Source: Bacteroides sp. 224 (GTDB lineage Bacteria > Bacteroidota > Bacteroidia > Bacteroidales > Bacteroidaceae). From it: a DNA stretch of 42,705 bases. Positions 9,040 to 17,734 of the stretch are shown here, piece after piece. The notes beneath the pieces are model-generated. The model saw only the letters and a list, made by a program, of their open reading frames with translations, had not been told where the DNA came from and did not search any database. The stretch's first letter is position 1, and the number at the start of each line of letters is the position of its first letter. Location of the stretch: positions 1 to 42,705 of the forward strand of contig NZ_QVMK01000024.1 of NCBI RefSeq assembly GCF_010500995.1, written 5' to 3'. Made by a program: the position numbers and the translations under genes.

Positions 9040-9047
9040 TAATTTTG
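9040..9047 (+). promoter_or_regulatory. Candidate -7 box for purM
   Basis: TAATTTTG followed by C matches TAnnTTTG. A TTTAG at 9017-9021 is at roughly the right distance for a weak -33 element. It lies 25 bases before the purM ATG. Confidence 0.45.
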
Positions 9048-9071
9048 CATCCATTAAAACCATTATAGTCC

Positions 9072-10238
9072 ATGAGTAATCAACGATACATGATGCGAGG
9101 TGTTTCTGCCTCAAAGGAAGATGTGCATAACGCAATCAAGAACATTGATAAAGGTATTTTCCCGCAAGCTTTTTGCAAAGTCATTCCCGATATTTTAGGA
9201 GGAGATCCTGAATACTGTAACATTATGCATGCAGATGGTGCGGGCACCAAATCATCTTTAGCATATTTGTATTGGAAAGAAACCGGAGACATCTCTGTAT
9301 GGAAGGGAATTGCACAAGATGCCCTAATCATGAACATTGATGATTTACTTTGTATAGGTGCTACCGATAATATATTAGTATCTTCTACTATCGGGCGCAA
9401 TAAGCTACTCATTCCGGGAGAAGTTATCTCAGCCATTATCAATGGTACAGACGAACTATTGGCAGAACTCCGCGAAATGGGAGTAGGTATCTATGCCACC
9501 GGTGGAGAAACCGCCGACGTAGGCGACCTTGTACGCACCATCATTGTAGATAGCACCGTTACCTGCCGTATGAAACGCAGCGAGGTAATTGATAATGCCA
9601 ACATCCGTCCGGGAGATATCATTGTTGGTTTAGCCTCTTATGGACAAGCTACATACGAAAAAGAATATAATGGCGGTATGGGAAGTAACGGATTAACTTC
9701 TGCCCGTCACGATGTTTTCGCCAAATACCTGGCCGAAAAATACCCGGAAAGCTTTGACGCAGGTGTACCTGCTGATTTGGTTTACTCAGGTGGCTTGAAG
9801 CTAACCGATAAAATAGAAGGTTCTCCGCTGGATGCCGGCAAACTGGTACTCTCTCCTACCCGTACGTATGCTCCGGTTGTAAAAAAGCTATTGGATGCAT
9901 TACGCCCTCAAATACATGGTATGGTACACTGTTCCGGAGGTGCTCAAACTAAAATTCTCCACTTCGTAGATAAGGTACGAGTGATAAAAGATAATCTATT
10001 CCCGGTTCCTCCTTTATTCAAAACCATTCACGAACAAAGCGGAACAGACTGGGCTGAAATGTATAAGGTATTTAATATGGGGCATCGTTTAGAAGTATAT
10101 TTATCTCCTGAACATGCGGAAGAAGTCATTGAAATATCTAAATCATTTAATATTGATGCACAGATTGTAGGTCGGGTGGAAGAAAGTGATAAGAAAGAAT
10201 TAATCATTAAGAGTGAATTTGGAGAATTTAGATATTAA
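9072..10238 (+). CDS. purM: Phosphoribosylformylglycinamidine cyclo-ligase (AIR synthase)
   Basis: ATP-dependent closure of the imidazole ring in purine synthesis. It has the PurM/AIRS fold: MHADGAGTKSSLAYLYWKET near residues 52-72, DALIMNIDDLLCIGAT near 84-99, TGGETADVGDLVRTI near 142-157, and the C-terminal ATP-site segment HGMVHCSGGAQTKIL near 284-298. The 388 residues correspond to the longer form that I associate with Bacteroidetes rather than the roughly 345-residue enterobacterial one. Its promoter box is at 9040. It is followed by an inverted repeat that fills the gap to prfA. Confidence 0.92.
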   Translation: MSNQRYMMRGVSASKEDVHNAIKNIDKGIFPQAFCKVIPDILGGDPEYCNIMHADGAGTKSSLAYLYWKETGDISVWKGIAQDALIMNIDDLLCIGATDNILVSSTIGRNKLLIPGEVISAIINGTDELLAELREMGVGIYATGGETADVGDLVRTIIVDSTVTCRMKRSEVIDNANIRPGDIIVGLASYGQATYEKEYNGGMGSNGLTSARHDVFAKYLAEKYPESFDAGVPADLVYSGGLKLTDKIEGSPLDAGKLVLSPTRTYAPVVKKLLDALRPQIHGMVHCSGGAQTKILHFVDKVRVIKDNLFPVPPLFKTIHEQSGTDWAEMYKVFNMGHRLEVYLSPEHAEEVIEISKSFNIDAQIVGRVEESDKKELIIKSEFGEFRY

Positions 10239-10241
10239 AAC

Positions 10242-10314
10242 ATTCACCACAGAGGACACGGAGTACACAGAGGAATACATAAACTCTGTGACCTCCGTGT
10301 CCTCTGTGGTGAAT
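10242..10314. repeat. Inverted repeat CACCACAGAGGACACGGAG, purM-prfA spacer
   Basis: The left arm (10242-10272) and right arm (10284-10314) are near-perfect reverse complements with only about 11 bases between them. This makes a stable hairpin of about 30 bp. It begins three bases after the purM stop and ends 14 bases before the prfA start. There is no T-tract characteristic of an intrinsic terminator. Confidence 0.88.
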
Positions 10315-10328
10315 TCTAATTTATACAG

Positions 10329-11417
10329 ATGGCAGATAATAACAATATATTAGACAAATTAGAAGGACTTGTTAGTCGCTTCGAAGAAGTCTCAACCCTC
10401 ATTACCGACCCTTCCGTAATTGTCGACCAAAAGCGCTTTGTAAAACTCACCAAAGAGTACAAAGAGCTGGACGATATTATGAAAGCCCGCAAAGAGTATA
10501 TCCAAATATTGGCAAATATTGACGAAGCTCATGATATTCTCAATAACGAGCAAGATCAGGAAATGAGAGAGATGGCTCGCGAAGAGTTGGAAGCAGGCCA
10601 AACACGTCTTCCCGAATTGGAGGAAGAAATAAAAATACTACTCATTCCGGCCGATCCCGAAGATGGCAAAAACGCCATTGTAGAAATTCGCGGAGGTACC
10701 GGAGGAGATGAAGCTGCTATTTTTGCCGGCGACCTATTCCGTATGTATATCAAATACTGCGAAACCAAAGGTTGGCAAACCGAAGTAACCAGCAGCAGCG
10801 AAGGAAGTTCCGGAGGTTTTAAAGAAATTATCTTCACCGTATCGGGCGATAATGTTTATGGAACACTGAAATACGAAAGTGGCGTGCACCGTGTGCAACG
10901 TGTTCCTGCCACCGAAACGCAAGGACGCGTACACACCTCTGCTGCATCGGTAGCCGTACTTCCCGAAGCAGAAGAAGTAGATGTGGAAATCAATCCGGCC
11001 GATTTGGAGTTCCAAACAGCTCGTTCAAGCGGCGCGGGAGGTCAGAATGTAAATAAGGTAGAAACCAAAGTACAATTATACCATAAGCCTACAGGAATAC
11101 AGATTCAGTGCCAGGTATCACGTTCGCAGTTAGCCAATAAAGAAATGGCATTGCAAATGCTTCGTACTCGTCTTTATGACATGAAAATGCAAGAACACTT
11201 GGCAGCCATCTCTTCCAAAAGGAAAACAATGGTTTCTACCGGCGACCGTTCTGCTAAAATCCGCACCTATAACTATCCGCAAGGACGTATTACAGATCAT
11301 CGTATTAATTATACGATTTACAATCTTGCAGCTTTTATGGATGGCGATATACAAGGTTGCATTGACCAGTTGATTGTGGCGGAGAATACGGAACGAATGA
11401 AAGAGAGTGAACTGTAA
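10329..11417 (+). CDS. prfA: Peptide chain release factor 1
   Basis: Class I release factor that reads UAA/UAG and triggers peptide release at the ribosome. The catalytic GGQ is at residues 237-239 in [15 protein letters not shown]. The stop-codon-reading PAT motif at 193-195 identifies RF1 rather than RF2. The length of 362 residues is standard. An N-terminal helical domain is followed by [16 protein letters not shown] near 121-136. It sits between two unrelated intergenic inverted repeats, and the downstream one begins immediately after the stop codon. Confidence 0.97.
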   Translation: MADNNNILDKLEGLVSRFEEVSTLITDPSVIVDQKRFVKLTKEYKELDDIMKARKEYIQILANIDEAHDILNNEQDQEMREMAREELEAGQTRLPELEEEIKILLIPADPEDGKNAIVEIRGGTGGDEAAIFAGDLFRMYIKYCETKGWQTEVTSSSEGSSGGFKEIIFTVSGDNVYGTLKYESGVHRVQRVPATETQGRVHTSAASVAVLPEAEEVDVEINPADLEFQTARSSGAGGQNVNKVETKVQLYHKPTGIQIQCQVSRSQLANKEMALQMLRTRLYDMKMQEHLAAISSKRKTMVSTGDRSAKIRTYNYPQGRITDHRINYTIYNLAAFMDGDIQGCIDQLIVAENTERMKESEL

Positions 11418-11580
11418 GCCTCTCCCCGACCCTCTCCAAAGGAGAGGGAGGAAGACCTGCGGATGAGATGCTATGAAATAAAAAAGCTAATTATAGAATA
11501 AAACAATATAAACCATAAAAAATGAGGGCCCAATCCGCATGGCGGCTCCCTCTCTTTGGGAGAGGGATGGGGTGAGGCTT
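11418..11580. repeat. Inverted repeat with CCTCTCC / GGAGAGG arms, prfA-pyrF spacer
   Basis: The outer arms, GCCTCTCCCCGACCCTCTCC on the left and GGGAGAGGGATGGGGTGAGG on the right, are imperfect reverse complements. An inner short pair GCGGAT / ATCCGC flanks an A/T-rich middle of about 70 bases. The left arm also contains its own small hairpin, CCTCTCCAAAGGAGAGG. The element spans the complete gap from the prfA stop to one base before the pyrF ATG. Confidence 0.85.
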
Positions 11581-11581
11581 T

Positions 11582-12427
11582 ATGAACAAACAACAATTAT
11601 TCGAAAACATAAAACGCAAAAAATCATTTCTTTGCGTTGGGTTAGACACCGATATAAAGAAAATACCCGAACATCTATTAAAAGAAGAAGACCCAATCTT
11701 TGCTTTCAATAAAGCCATTATTGACGCAACAGCCGATTTCTGTATTGCCTACAAACCGAATCTTGCTTTCTATGAGAGTTTAGGTGTAAAGGGATGGATT
11801 GCCTTTGAGAAAACAGTTAACTACCTCAAAGAGAATTATCCCGATCAATTTATTATTGCCGATGCCAAACGTGGTGATATTGGCAATACCAGCGAAATGT
11901 ATGCTCGTTCTTTCTTTGATGAACTAAATATAGACTCAGTAACCGTAGCTCCTTATATGGGCGAAGACAGCGTGAAGCCATTCCTTATATATCCCGAAAA
12001 ATGGGTGATACTATTGGCTCTTACTTCCAATAAAGGCTCGCACGACTTTCAGCTAACAGAAGATGTAAATGGCGAACGCTTATTCGAGAAAGTATTGAAG
12101 AAATCTCAGGAATGGGCCAGCGATGAGCAAATGATGTACGTGGTAGGTGCTACACAAGGTAAAATGTTCGAAGACATCCGTAAACTTGTTCCTAACCATT
12201 TCTTGTTGGTTCCCGGTGTAGGAGCTCAAGGCGGATCACTTGATGATGTATGCAAATATGGCATGAACAGCACTTGTGGCCTTATTGTAAATTCATCTCG
12301 CGCCATTATCTATGCAGATAAAACAGAAAAATTTGCAGAAGTAGCTCGTCAGGAAGCTCAAGAGGTGCAAAAACAAATGGCCCAGCAGTTGGATAGTTAC
12401 AAGTTACGAGTTACAAGTTACGAGTAA
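11582..12427 (+). CDS. pyrF: Orotidine 5'-phosphate decarboxylase, type 2
   Basis: Final step of UMP synthesis: decarboxylation of OMP. It belongs to the longer type 2 subfamily (281 residues). Landmarks are [18 protein letters not shown] near 16-33, [10 protein letters not shown] near 56-65, the catalytic motif [18 protein letters not shown] near 97-114, and the phosphate site [13 protein letters not shown] near 213-225. The last ten residues ([10 protein letters not shown]) are translated from the left arm of a GTTACAAG inverted repeat, so the native C-terminus has probably been replaced or extended. Confidence 0.95.
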   Translation: MNKQQLFENIKRKKSFLCVGLDTDIKKIPEHLLKEEDPIFAFNKAIIDATADFCIAYKPNLAFYESLGVKGWIAFEKTVNYLKENYPDQFIIADAKRGDIGNTSEMYARSFFDELNIDSVTVAPYMGEDSVKPFLIYPEKWVILLALTSNKGSHDFQLTEDVNGERLFEKVLKKSQEWASDEQMMYVVGATQGKMFEDIRKLVPNHFLLVPGVGAQGGSLDDVCKYGMNSTCGLIVNSSRAIIYADKTEKFAEVARQEAQEVQKQMAQQLDSYKLRVTSYE

Positions 12428-12468
12428 AGCTTATACATATTTACTCAACCACTTGTAACTCGTAACTA
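12396..12468. repeat. Inverted repeat of GTTAC(A/G)A units, pyrF-HD gene junction
   Basis: The left arm of GTTACAAGTTACGA units starts inside the last pyrF codons at 12396. An inner pair GAGTAAA (12422-12428) / TTTACTC (12440-12446) encloses the loop. The right arm ACTTGTAACTCGTAACT ends at 12468, two bases before the next ATG. It is the third copy of the family. Confidence 0.85.
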
Positions 12469-12470
12469 TA

Positions 12471-13697
12471 ATGTCCAACAACAGGAAGATCATCAATGAT
12501 CCGGTATTTGGTTTTATCAATATACCGGAAGGGTTAATATATACGGTTGTTCAACATCCGCTATTGCACCGCCTTACACGTATTAAGCAAATGGGATTAT
12601 CCTCATTTGTTTATCCGGGTGCTCAACACACTCGCTTTCAGCACTCATTAGGAGCGTTTCACCTGATGAGTGAAGCCATTACACAATTAAGAAGTAAAGG
12701 CATTGAAATCAGTGAAGAGGAAGCCATTGCTGTTAAGATAGCCATTCTTTTACACGATGTTGGTCATGGGCCTTTTTCTCATGTATTGGAAGATACCATT
12801 GTATGCGGAGTATCACACGAGGAAATCTCACTGATGCTAATGCAACAGATAAATAAAGAGCTTAATGGTCAGTTAGATCTTGCCATTCGTATCTTCAAGA
12901 ATGAATATCATAAGAAATTCTTGCACCAACTGGTTAGCGGGCAATTGGATATGGATCGACTTGACTATTTACGCCGTGATAGCTTTTATACGGGAGTAAC
13001 AGAGGGCAATATCGGATCAGCCCGCATCATAAAAATGCTTCATGTAAAAGACGACCATTTGGTGGTAGAAGCCAAAGGCATTTATTCCATTGAGAATTTC
13101 CTTACTTCGCGACGGCTGATGTACTGGCAAGTATATCTTCATAAAACATCAGTGGCTTGCCAGGAGATGCTTATCAGCACATTGCTTCGTGCCAAAGAAC
13201 TTGCCGAAAAAGGAGAGGTTCTTTTTTGCTCCCCTGCTCTTCATTTCTTCCTGTACAATCATATCGATCGGGATACGTTTTACACGAATCCCGAATGTCT
13301 GGAACATTTCATTCAATTAGATGATAATGATATATGGACAGCCCTCAAAGTTTGGAGTGCACATTCTGATAAAGTACTCTCAACCCTGAGCATTGGCTTA
13401 TTAGATAGGAAGCTCCTGAAAGTGAAGACTTCCGAAGAGCCATTTAATGAAGATCATATAACTGATTTAATCAAGATAATAAGTAAGAACCTTGCTATTC
13501 CTTTTTCGGATGCGAAGTATCTAATTTCAACCCCCAGCATTGAAAGGAATATGTACGATCCGGCAGACGACAGCATCGATATTATATATAATGATGGATG
13601 TATCAAGAATATCGCTACGGCATCCGACATGTTTAATATATCTTTGCTCTCTAAAAAGGTAAAGAAGTACTACATTTGCTATTTACGAACGAAGTAG
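12471..13697 (+). CDS. HD-domain nucleotide phosphohydrolase (dGTPase/SAMHD1-like)
   Basis: Cytosolic HD-superfamily metal-dependent phosphohydrolase. The metal ligands are visible: H57 in AQHTRFQHSLG, the HD pair at 95-96 in LLHDVGHGPFSHVLE, and an Asp in GQLDMDRLDYLRRDSFYTGV near 158-177. The last motif is typical of the dNTP triphosphohydrolase/SAMHD1-like branch, so removal of triphosphate from dNTPs is plausible but unproven. The 408-residue length fits. The ATG at 12471 directly follows a GTTAC-type repeat arm, with no separate ribosome-binding site. The 141-base gap to lpxD holds a small GCAGG/CCTGC hairpin near 13772-13787. Confidence 0.82.
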   Translation: MSNNRKIINDPVFGFINIPEGLIYTVVQHPLLHRLTRIKQMGLSSFVYPGAQHTRFQHSLGAFHLMSEAITQLRSKGIEISEEEAIAVKIAILLHDVGHGPFSHVLEDTIVCGVSHEEISLMLMQQINKELNGQLDLAIRIFKNEYHKKFLHQLVSGQLDMDRLDYLRRDSFYTGVTEGNIGSARIIKMLHVKDDHLVVEAKGIYSIENFLTSRRLMYWQVYLHKTSVACQEMLISTLLRAKELAEKGEVLFCSPALHFFLYNHIDRDTFYTNPECLEHFIQLDDNDIWTALKVWSAHSDKVLSTLSIGLLDRKLLKVKTSEEPFNEDHITDLIKIISKNLAIPFSDAKYLISTPSIERNMYDPADDSIDIIYNDGCIKNIATASDMFNISLLSKKVKKYYICYLRTK

Positions 13698-13838
13698 CGG
13701 CTACAAAATATCCTCGTTTTAGTAAGGATATATAAAAAAAAAATCCGTTATTTGCGTTTTGAATTAAACACGCAGGGCAAAACCTGCTTTATTTTGACCA
13801 ATAAACATAGTAGGTAATTTTATAAAAGCACTATAAAG

Positions 13839-14879
13839 ATGGAGTTCTCGGCTAAACAGATAGCGGCGTTTATACAGGGAGAAATAGTTGGCGATGAAAA
13901 TGCTAAAGTTCACACTTTTGCAAAAATAGAAGAGGGGGTTCCCGGCGCACTATCATTTTTGGCAAACCCCAAATATGCCTCATATATTTACACTACCCAA
14001 TCAAGTATTGTACTTGTAAATAAAGACTTTCAACCCGAACAAGAGATTAAAGCCACATTGATCAAAGTAGATAATGCTTATGAAAGCCTGGCAAAGCTTA
14101 TGAACTTATATGAATCGAATAAGCCTAAAAAACTGGGAGTAGATTCATTGGCATACGTAGCCCCCACTGCCAAACTGGGAGAAAATGTATATATAGGAGC
14201 TTTCGCTTATATTGGCGAGAATGTTATCATAGGAGACAATACACAAATATACCCTCACACTTATATTGGCGACGGCGCAAAAGTAGGAGATACATGTGTT
14301 CTATATTCCAATGTATCAATCTATCATGACTGTCGTATAGGTAACGAATGTATTATACATTCCGGTGCCGTTATAGGCTCAGATGGTTTTGGATTTGCTC
14401 CAACAGATGAAGGCTATGATAAGATACCACAAATTGGCATCGTTATCTTAGAAGATAAAGTAGAAATAGGAGCCAACACCTGCCTCGACAGGTCTACTAT
14501 GGGTGCAACAGTAATTCACAAGGGAGTCAAATTAGACAATCTTATACACATAGCACACAACGTAGAAGTAGGCTCTCATACAGGTATGGCAGCACAAGTA
14601 GGCATCTCCGGCTCTACAAAAGTGGGAGAATGGTGTATGATTGGCGGACAAGCCGGATTATCAGGCCATATCACAATAGGCGATAAGGTAGGAATCGGCG
14701 CACAATCGGGTATTAAAAGTTCGGTTAAAGACGGTAGCCAGATTATAGGATCGCCGGCTATTGAAATAAAACAATGGTTCAAAGCTTCCACTGTTTTTAA
14801 ACACTTACCCGATATGTATCTTGAAATGAGCAAACTCCGCAAAGAATTAGATGAACTGAAAAAACAATTAAATAATTAA
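13839..14879 (+). CDS. lpxD: UDP-3-O-(3-hydroxyacyl)glucosamine N-acyltransferase
   Basis: Third step of lipid A synthesis: adds the N-linked hydroxyacyl chain to UDP-3-O-acyl-glucosamine using acyl-ACP. The N-terminal uridine-binding domain (about 1-100, containing [18 protein letters not shown]) is followed by a left-handed beta-helix of hexapeptide repeats (about 105-310). The catalytic His region is HIAHNVEVG near 233-241. The C-terminal helix ends with [15 protein letters not shown]. It has 346 residues. It is the first gene of the lpxD, lpxC-fabZ, lpxA cluster, and the next gene begins three bases after the stop. Confidence 0.96.
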   Translation: MEFSAKQIAAFIQGEIVGDENAKVHTFAKIEEGVPGALSFLANPKYASYIYTTQSSIVLVNKDFQPEQEIKATLIKVDNAYESLAKLMNLYESNKPKKLGVDSLAYVAPTAKLGENVYIGAFAYIGENVIIGDNTQIYPHTYIGDGAKVGDTCVLYSNVSIYHDCRIGNECIIHSGAVIGSDGFGFAPTDEGYDKIPQIGIVILEDKVEIGANTCLDRSTMGATVIHKGVKLDNLIHIAHNVEVGSHTGMAAQVGISGSTKVGEWCMIGGQAGLSGHITIGDKVGIGAQSGIKSSVKDGSQIIGSPAIEIKQWFKASTVFKHLPDMYLEMSKLRKELDELKKQLNN

Positions 14880-14882
14880 CCA

Positions 14883-16268
14883 ATGATTAAACAAAAAACG
14901 CTGAAGAGCAGCTTTTCATTAAGTGGAAAAGGGCTTCACACCGGAGTTAATCTGACTGTGACGTTCAATCCGGCTCCGGAAAATCATGGCTATAAAATAC
15001 AACGCATAGACTTAGAAGACAAACCCATCATCGACGCTATTGCCGATAATGTGGCAGAAACTACAAGAGGAACAGTACTTGCACAAAACGGAGCGAAAGT
15101 AAGCACCGTAGAGCACGGAATGGCCGCCCTGTATGCATTAGGAATAGACAATTGTTTAATAGAAGTAGACGGCCCTGAATTTCCGATTCTTGAAGGAAGC
15201 TCCAGACGTTATGTGGAAGAAATAGAGAGAGTAGGAATCCAAGAGCAAAACGCTGTAAAAGACTTCTATATCATTAAATCGAAAATTGAATTCCGCGACG
15301 AAGAAACGGGTTCATCGATTACCGTCCTTCCCGACGAAAACTTTAGCCTAAATGTACTTGTTTCATACGATTCTGAAATTCTCCCCAATCAATATGCTAC
15401 TTTAGAGGATATGACTAACTTCAAAGACGAAATAGCCGCAAGCCGCACTTTCGTCTTTGTCCGTGAAATAGAACCTCTGCTTTCTGCCGGATTAATTAAA
15501 GGAGGAGACTTAGACAATGCCATCGTTATTTATGAGCGCAAAATGTCTCAGGAGAACTTCGACAAGCTGGCAGATGTAATGGGAGTTCCTCACATGGATG
15601 CCGAGAAAATAGGCTACATCAATCATGTTCCTTTGGTATGGCCTAACGAATGTGCCCGCCATAAGCTATTAGATGTAATAGGGGATCTTGCATTGATAGG
15701 AAAACCCATTAAAGGAAGAATCATAGCTACTCGTCCGGGACATACTATCAACAACAAATTTGCCCGTCAAATGCGTAGAGAAATTCGCAAACATGACATA
15801 CAAGCTCCTGTATACAATTGCGAGGAAGCTCCTGTTATGGATGTGAATCGTATTCGCGAACTCCTACCCCATCGGTATCCATTCCAATTAGTAGATAAAG
15901 TAATTGAGATTGGTGCTAATTATATTGTCGGAGTAAAAAACATCACCTCAAACGAGCCCTTCTTTCCGGGACATTTCCCGCAAGAGCCTGTTATGCCCGG
16001 TGTATTGCAAATAGAGGCCATGGCACAAGTAGGCGGTTTACTTGTTCTCAACTCAGTTGATGAACCCGAACGTTATTCCACCTACTTTATGAAGATAGAT
16101 GGAGTAAAATTCCGCCAGAAAGTAGTTCCAGGTGACACGCTGCTCTTCCGGGTAGAGTTACAAAGCCCTATTCGCCGTGGAATCTCCACCATGAAAGGAT
16201 ATGCTTTCGTAGGAGAAAAAGTAGTTTGCGAAGCTGAATTCATGGCACAAATAGTGAAAAACAAATAA
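14883..16268 (+). CDS. lpxC-fabZ: Bifunctional UDP-3-O-acyl-GlcNAc deacetylase / 3-hydroxyacyl-ACP dehydratase
   Basis: A fusion of two enzymes, as is usual in Bacteroidetes. The LpxC part (about residues 1-305) is the zinc deacetylase that commits to lipid A synthesis: H78 in STVEHGMAALYALG, and the second zinc motif HKLLD near 260-264 in ARHKLLDVIGDLALIG. The FabZ part (about 320-461) is a hot-dog dehydratase of fatty acid elongation, with LLPHRYPFQLVDKV near 327-340, catalytic PGHFP near 363-367, and MPGVLQIEAMAQVGG. The fusion links supply of hydroxyacyl chains with their use in lipid A. It is flanked by lpxD and lpxA at 3 and 11 bases. Confidence 0.97.
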   Translation: MIKQKTLKSSFSLSGKGLHTGVNLTVTFNPAPENHGYKIQRIDLEDKPIIDAIADNVAETTRGTVLAQNGAKVSTVEHGMAALYALGIDNCLIEVDGPEFPILEGSSRRYVEEIERVGIQEQNAVKDFYIIKSKIEFRDEETGSSITVLPDENFSLNVLVSYDSEILPNQYATLEDMTNFKDEIAASRTFVFVREIEPLLSAGLIKGGDLDNAIVIYERKMSQENFDKLADVMGVPHMDAEKIGYINHVPLVWPNECARHKLLDVIGDLALIGKPIKGRIIATRPGHTINNKFARQMRREIRKHDIQAPVYNCEEAPVMDVNRIRELLPHRYPFQLVDKVIEIGANYIVGVKNITSNEPFFPGHFPQEPVMPGVLQIEAMAQVGGLLVLNSVDEPERYSTYFMKIDGVKFRQKVVPGDTLLFRVELQSPIRRGISTMKGYAFVGEKVVCEAEFMAQIVKNK

Positions 16269-16279
16269 CTAACATATTT

Positions 16280-17047
16280 ATGATAAGCCCTTTAGCATAT
16301 ATCCACCCCGAGGCTATTATTGGAGAAAATGTAGAAATTGCTCCATTTGCATTTATTGATAAGAATGTAGTGATTGGCAACAATAACAAGATCATGGCCA
16401 ATGTCAGCATTCTCCACGGAAGCCGTATTGGTAACAACAATACCCTATTTCCCGGAGCGGTTATCGGTGCTATTCCTCAAGACTTGAAATTCCGCGGCGA
16501 AGAAACAACCGCTGAAATAGGAGATAATAACACTATTCGCGAAAACGTAACCATCAATCGCGGTACTGCTGCCAAAAACAAAACTGTAGTAGGCAGTAAC
16601 AACCTATTGATGGAAGGTGTACACGTTGCACATGATGCCATTGTAGGTAACGGCTGTATCATTGGTAATGCCACTAAAATGGCTGGTGAGATTATTATCG
16701 ACGATCATGCCATCATCAGCGGCGCCGTATTGATGCATCAATTTTGCCGGGTAGGCGGATATGGAATGCTTCAGGGAGGAAGCCGTTTCAGCAAAGACAT
16801 TCCCCCATATATCATTGCAGGTAGAGAGCCTGTTGCATTTTGCGGCATAAACGTTATCGGCTTAAGACGACGCGGCTTCTCTAACGAAACCATAGAGTTA
16901 ATACACAATGCATATCGCATCATTTACCAAAGCGGATTAAATACTACAGATGCATTAGTGAAGATTGAAGAGGAGTTGGAAGATACACCCGAAATCAAAT
17001 ACATAGTAGACTTTATTCGCGGCTCAGAAAGGGGTATCATTCGCTAA
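16280..17047 (+). CDS. lpxA: Acyl-ACP:UDP-N-acetylglucosamine O-acyltransferase
   Basis: First step of lipid A synthesis: O-acylation of UDP-GlcNAc. The 255-residue protein is a left-handed beta-helix of hexapeptide repeats (about 1-190, for example IGENVEIAPFAFIDKNVVIG) with the catalytic His in MEGVHVAHDAIVGN near 112-125. A helical C-terminal segment contains NVIGLRRRGFSNETIELI. The Gly-Gly-Ser motif GMLQGGSRFSKDIPPY near 164-179 is characteristic of LpxA. It is the last gene of the lipid A cluster and is followed by a strong terminator at 17073-17113. Confidence 0.97.
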   Translation: MISPLAYIHPEAIIGENVEIAPFAFIDKNVVIGNNNKIMANVSILHGSRIGNNNTLFPGAVIGAIPQDLKFRGEETTAEIGDNNTIRENVTINRGTAAKNKTVVGSNNLLMEGVHVAHDAIVGNGCIIGNATKMAGEIIIDDHAIISGAVLMHQFCRVGGYGMLQGGSRFSKDIPPYIIAGREPVAFCGINVIGLRRRGFSNETIELIHNAYRIIYQSGLNTTDALVKIEEELEDTPEIKYIVDFIRGSERGIIR

Positions 17048-17072
17048 GAATTACATTATTCACATATAATTG

Positions 17073-17113
17073 AGTCCGGTTTAACCAAATTAACAGTTAA
17101 GCCGGACTTTTTT
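17073..17113 (+). terminator. Intrinsic terminator after lpxA
   Basis: The stem AGTCCGGTTTAAC (17073-17085) pairs with GTTAAGCCGGACT (17096-17108) with a single G-U position and a 10-base loop. It is followed directly by a run of T residues to 17113. Confidence 0.9.
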
Positions 17114-17122
17114 AAGCCCGTA

Positions 17123-17153
17123 TTTGTAGTCTTTGCTTTTTTTGCTAATTTTA
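17123..17153 (+). promoter_or_regulatory. Promoter for the pRiA4b ORF-3-like gene and miaA
   Basis: The -33 TTTG (17123-17126) and the -7 TAATTTTA (17146-17153) are separated by exactly 19 bases. This fits the Bacteroides TTTG-N19-TAnnTTTG pattern with one mismatch. It lies just after the lpxA terminator and 24 bases before the ATG. Confidence 0.65.
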
Positions 17154-17176
17154 CACCATTAATAAATGATAGAATT

Positions 17177-17734
17177 ATGATATACAGATTTACTATTATA
17201 TCCGATGAGGTAGATGATTTCGTAAGAGAAATACAAATTGATCCGGAAGCAACTTTCTTAGACTTTCATGAAGCCATTTTGAAATCGACAGGATACACTG
17301 ATAATCAAATGACTTCTTTCTTTATATGCGACGATGATTGGGAGAAAGAAAAAGAAATCACACTTGAGGAAATGGATTCAAGTTCAGAAATCGACAGTTG
17401 GGTAATGAAAGATACCCCATTAAATGAGTTAGTAGAAGACGAGAAACAAAAGCTCTTATACATTTTCGACTACCTGACAGAACGTTGCTTCTTCATTGAG
17501 CTCTCTGAAATCATCACAGGAAAAGAAATCAAGAAAGCAACCATTACACGTAAGGAAGGTACTCCTCCTCCTCAAGTAATGGATTTCGATGATATTGCCG
17601 CCACATCAGGTTCCGTAGATTTAGGTGAAAACTTCTACGGCGACGAAGATTTCGACATGGACGACTTCGATATGGACGGATTTGATGTAGATAATGCAGG
17701 AGCCTCCGGTAATAGCGGTGACGATATCTTTTAA
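17177..17734 (+). CDS. pRiA4b ORF-3-like (IS1096 passenger TnpR-type) protein with an acidic tail
   Basis: This 185-residue protein resembles the family named after plasmid pRiA4b ORF-3 / IS1096 TnpR, which has no established activity. The family pattern is visible at [19 protein letters not shown] and the following [14 protein letters not shown] (about residues 30-65), then [20 protein letters not shown] near 97-116. The C-terminal 45 residues are very acidic, with repeated DFDMDD-type units, and end in GDDIF. No transposase or element ends were seen around it, so the 'IS passenger' name should not be read as mobility. Its stop overlaps the miaA start by one base, so the two are translationally linked. 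It has its own promoter at 17123-17153. Confidence 0.75.
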   Translation: MIYRFTIISDEVDDFVREIQIDPEATFLDFHEAILKSTGYTDNQMTSFFICDDDWEKEKEITLEEMDSSSEIDSWVMKDTPLNELVEDEKQKLLYIFDYLTERCFFIELSEIITGKEIKKATITRKEGTPPPQVMDFDDIAATSGSVDLGENFYGDEDFDMDDFDMDGFDVDNAGASGNSGDDIF

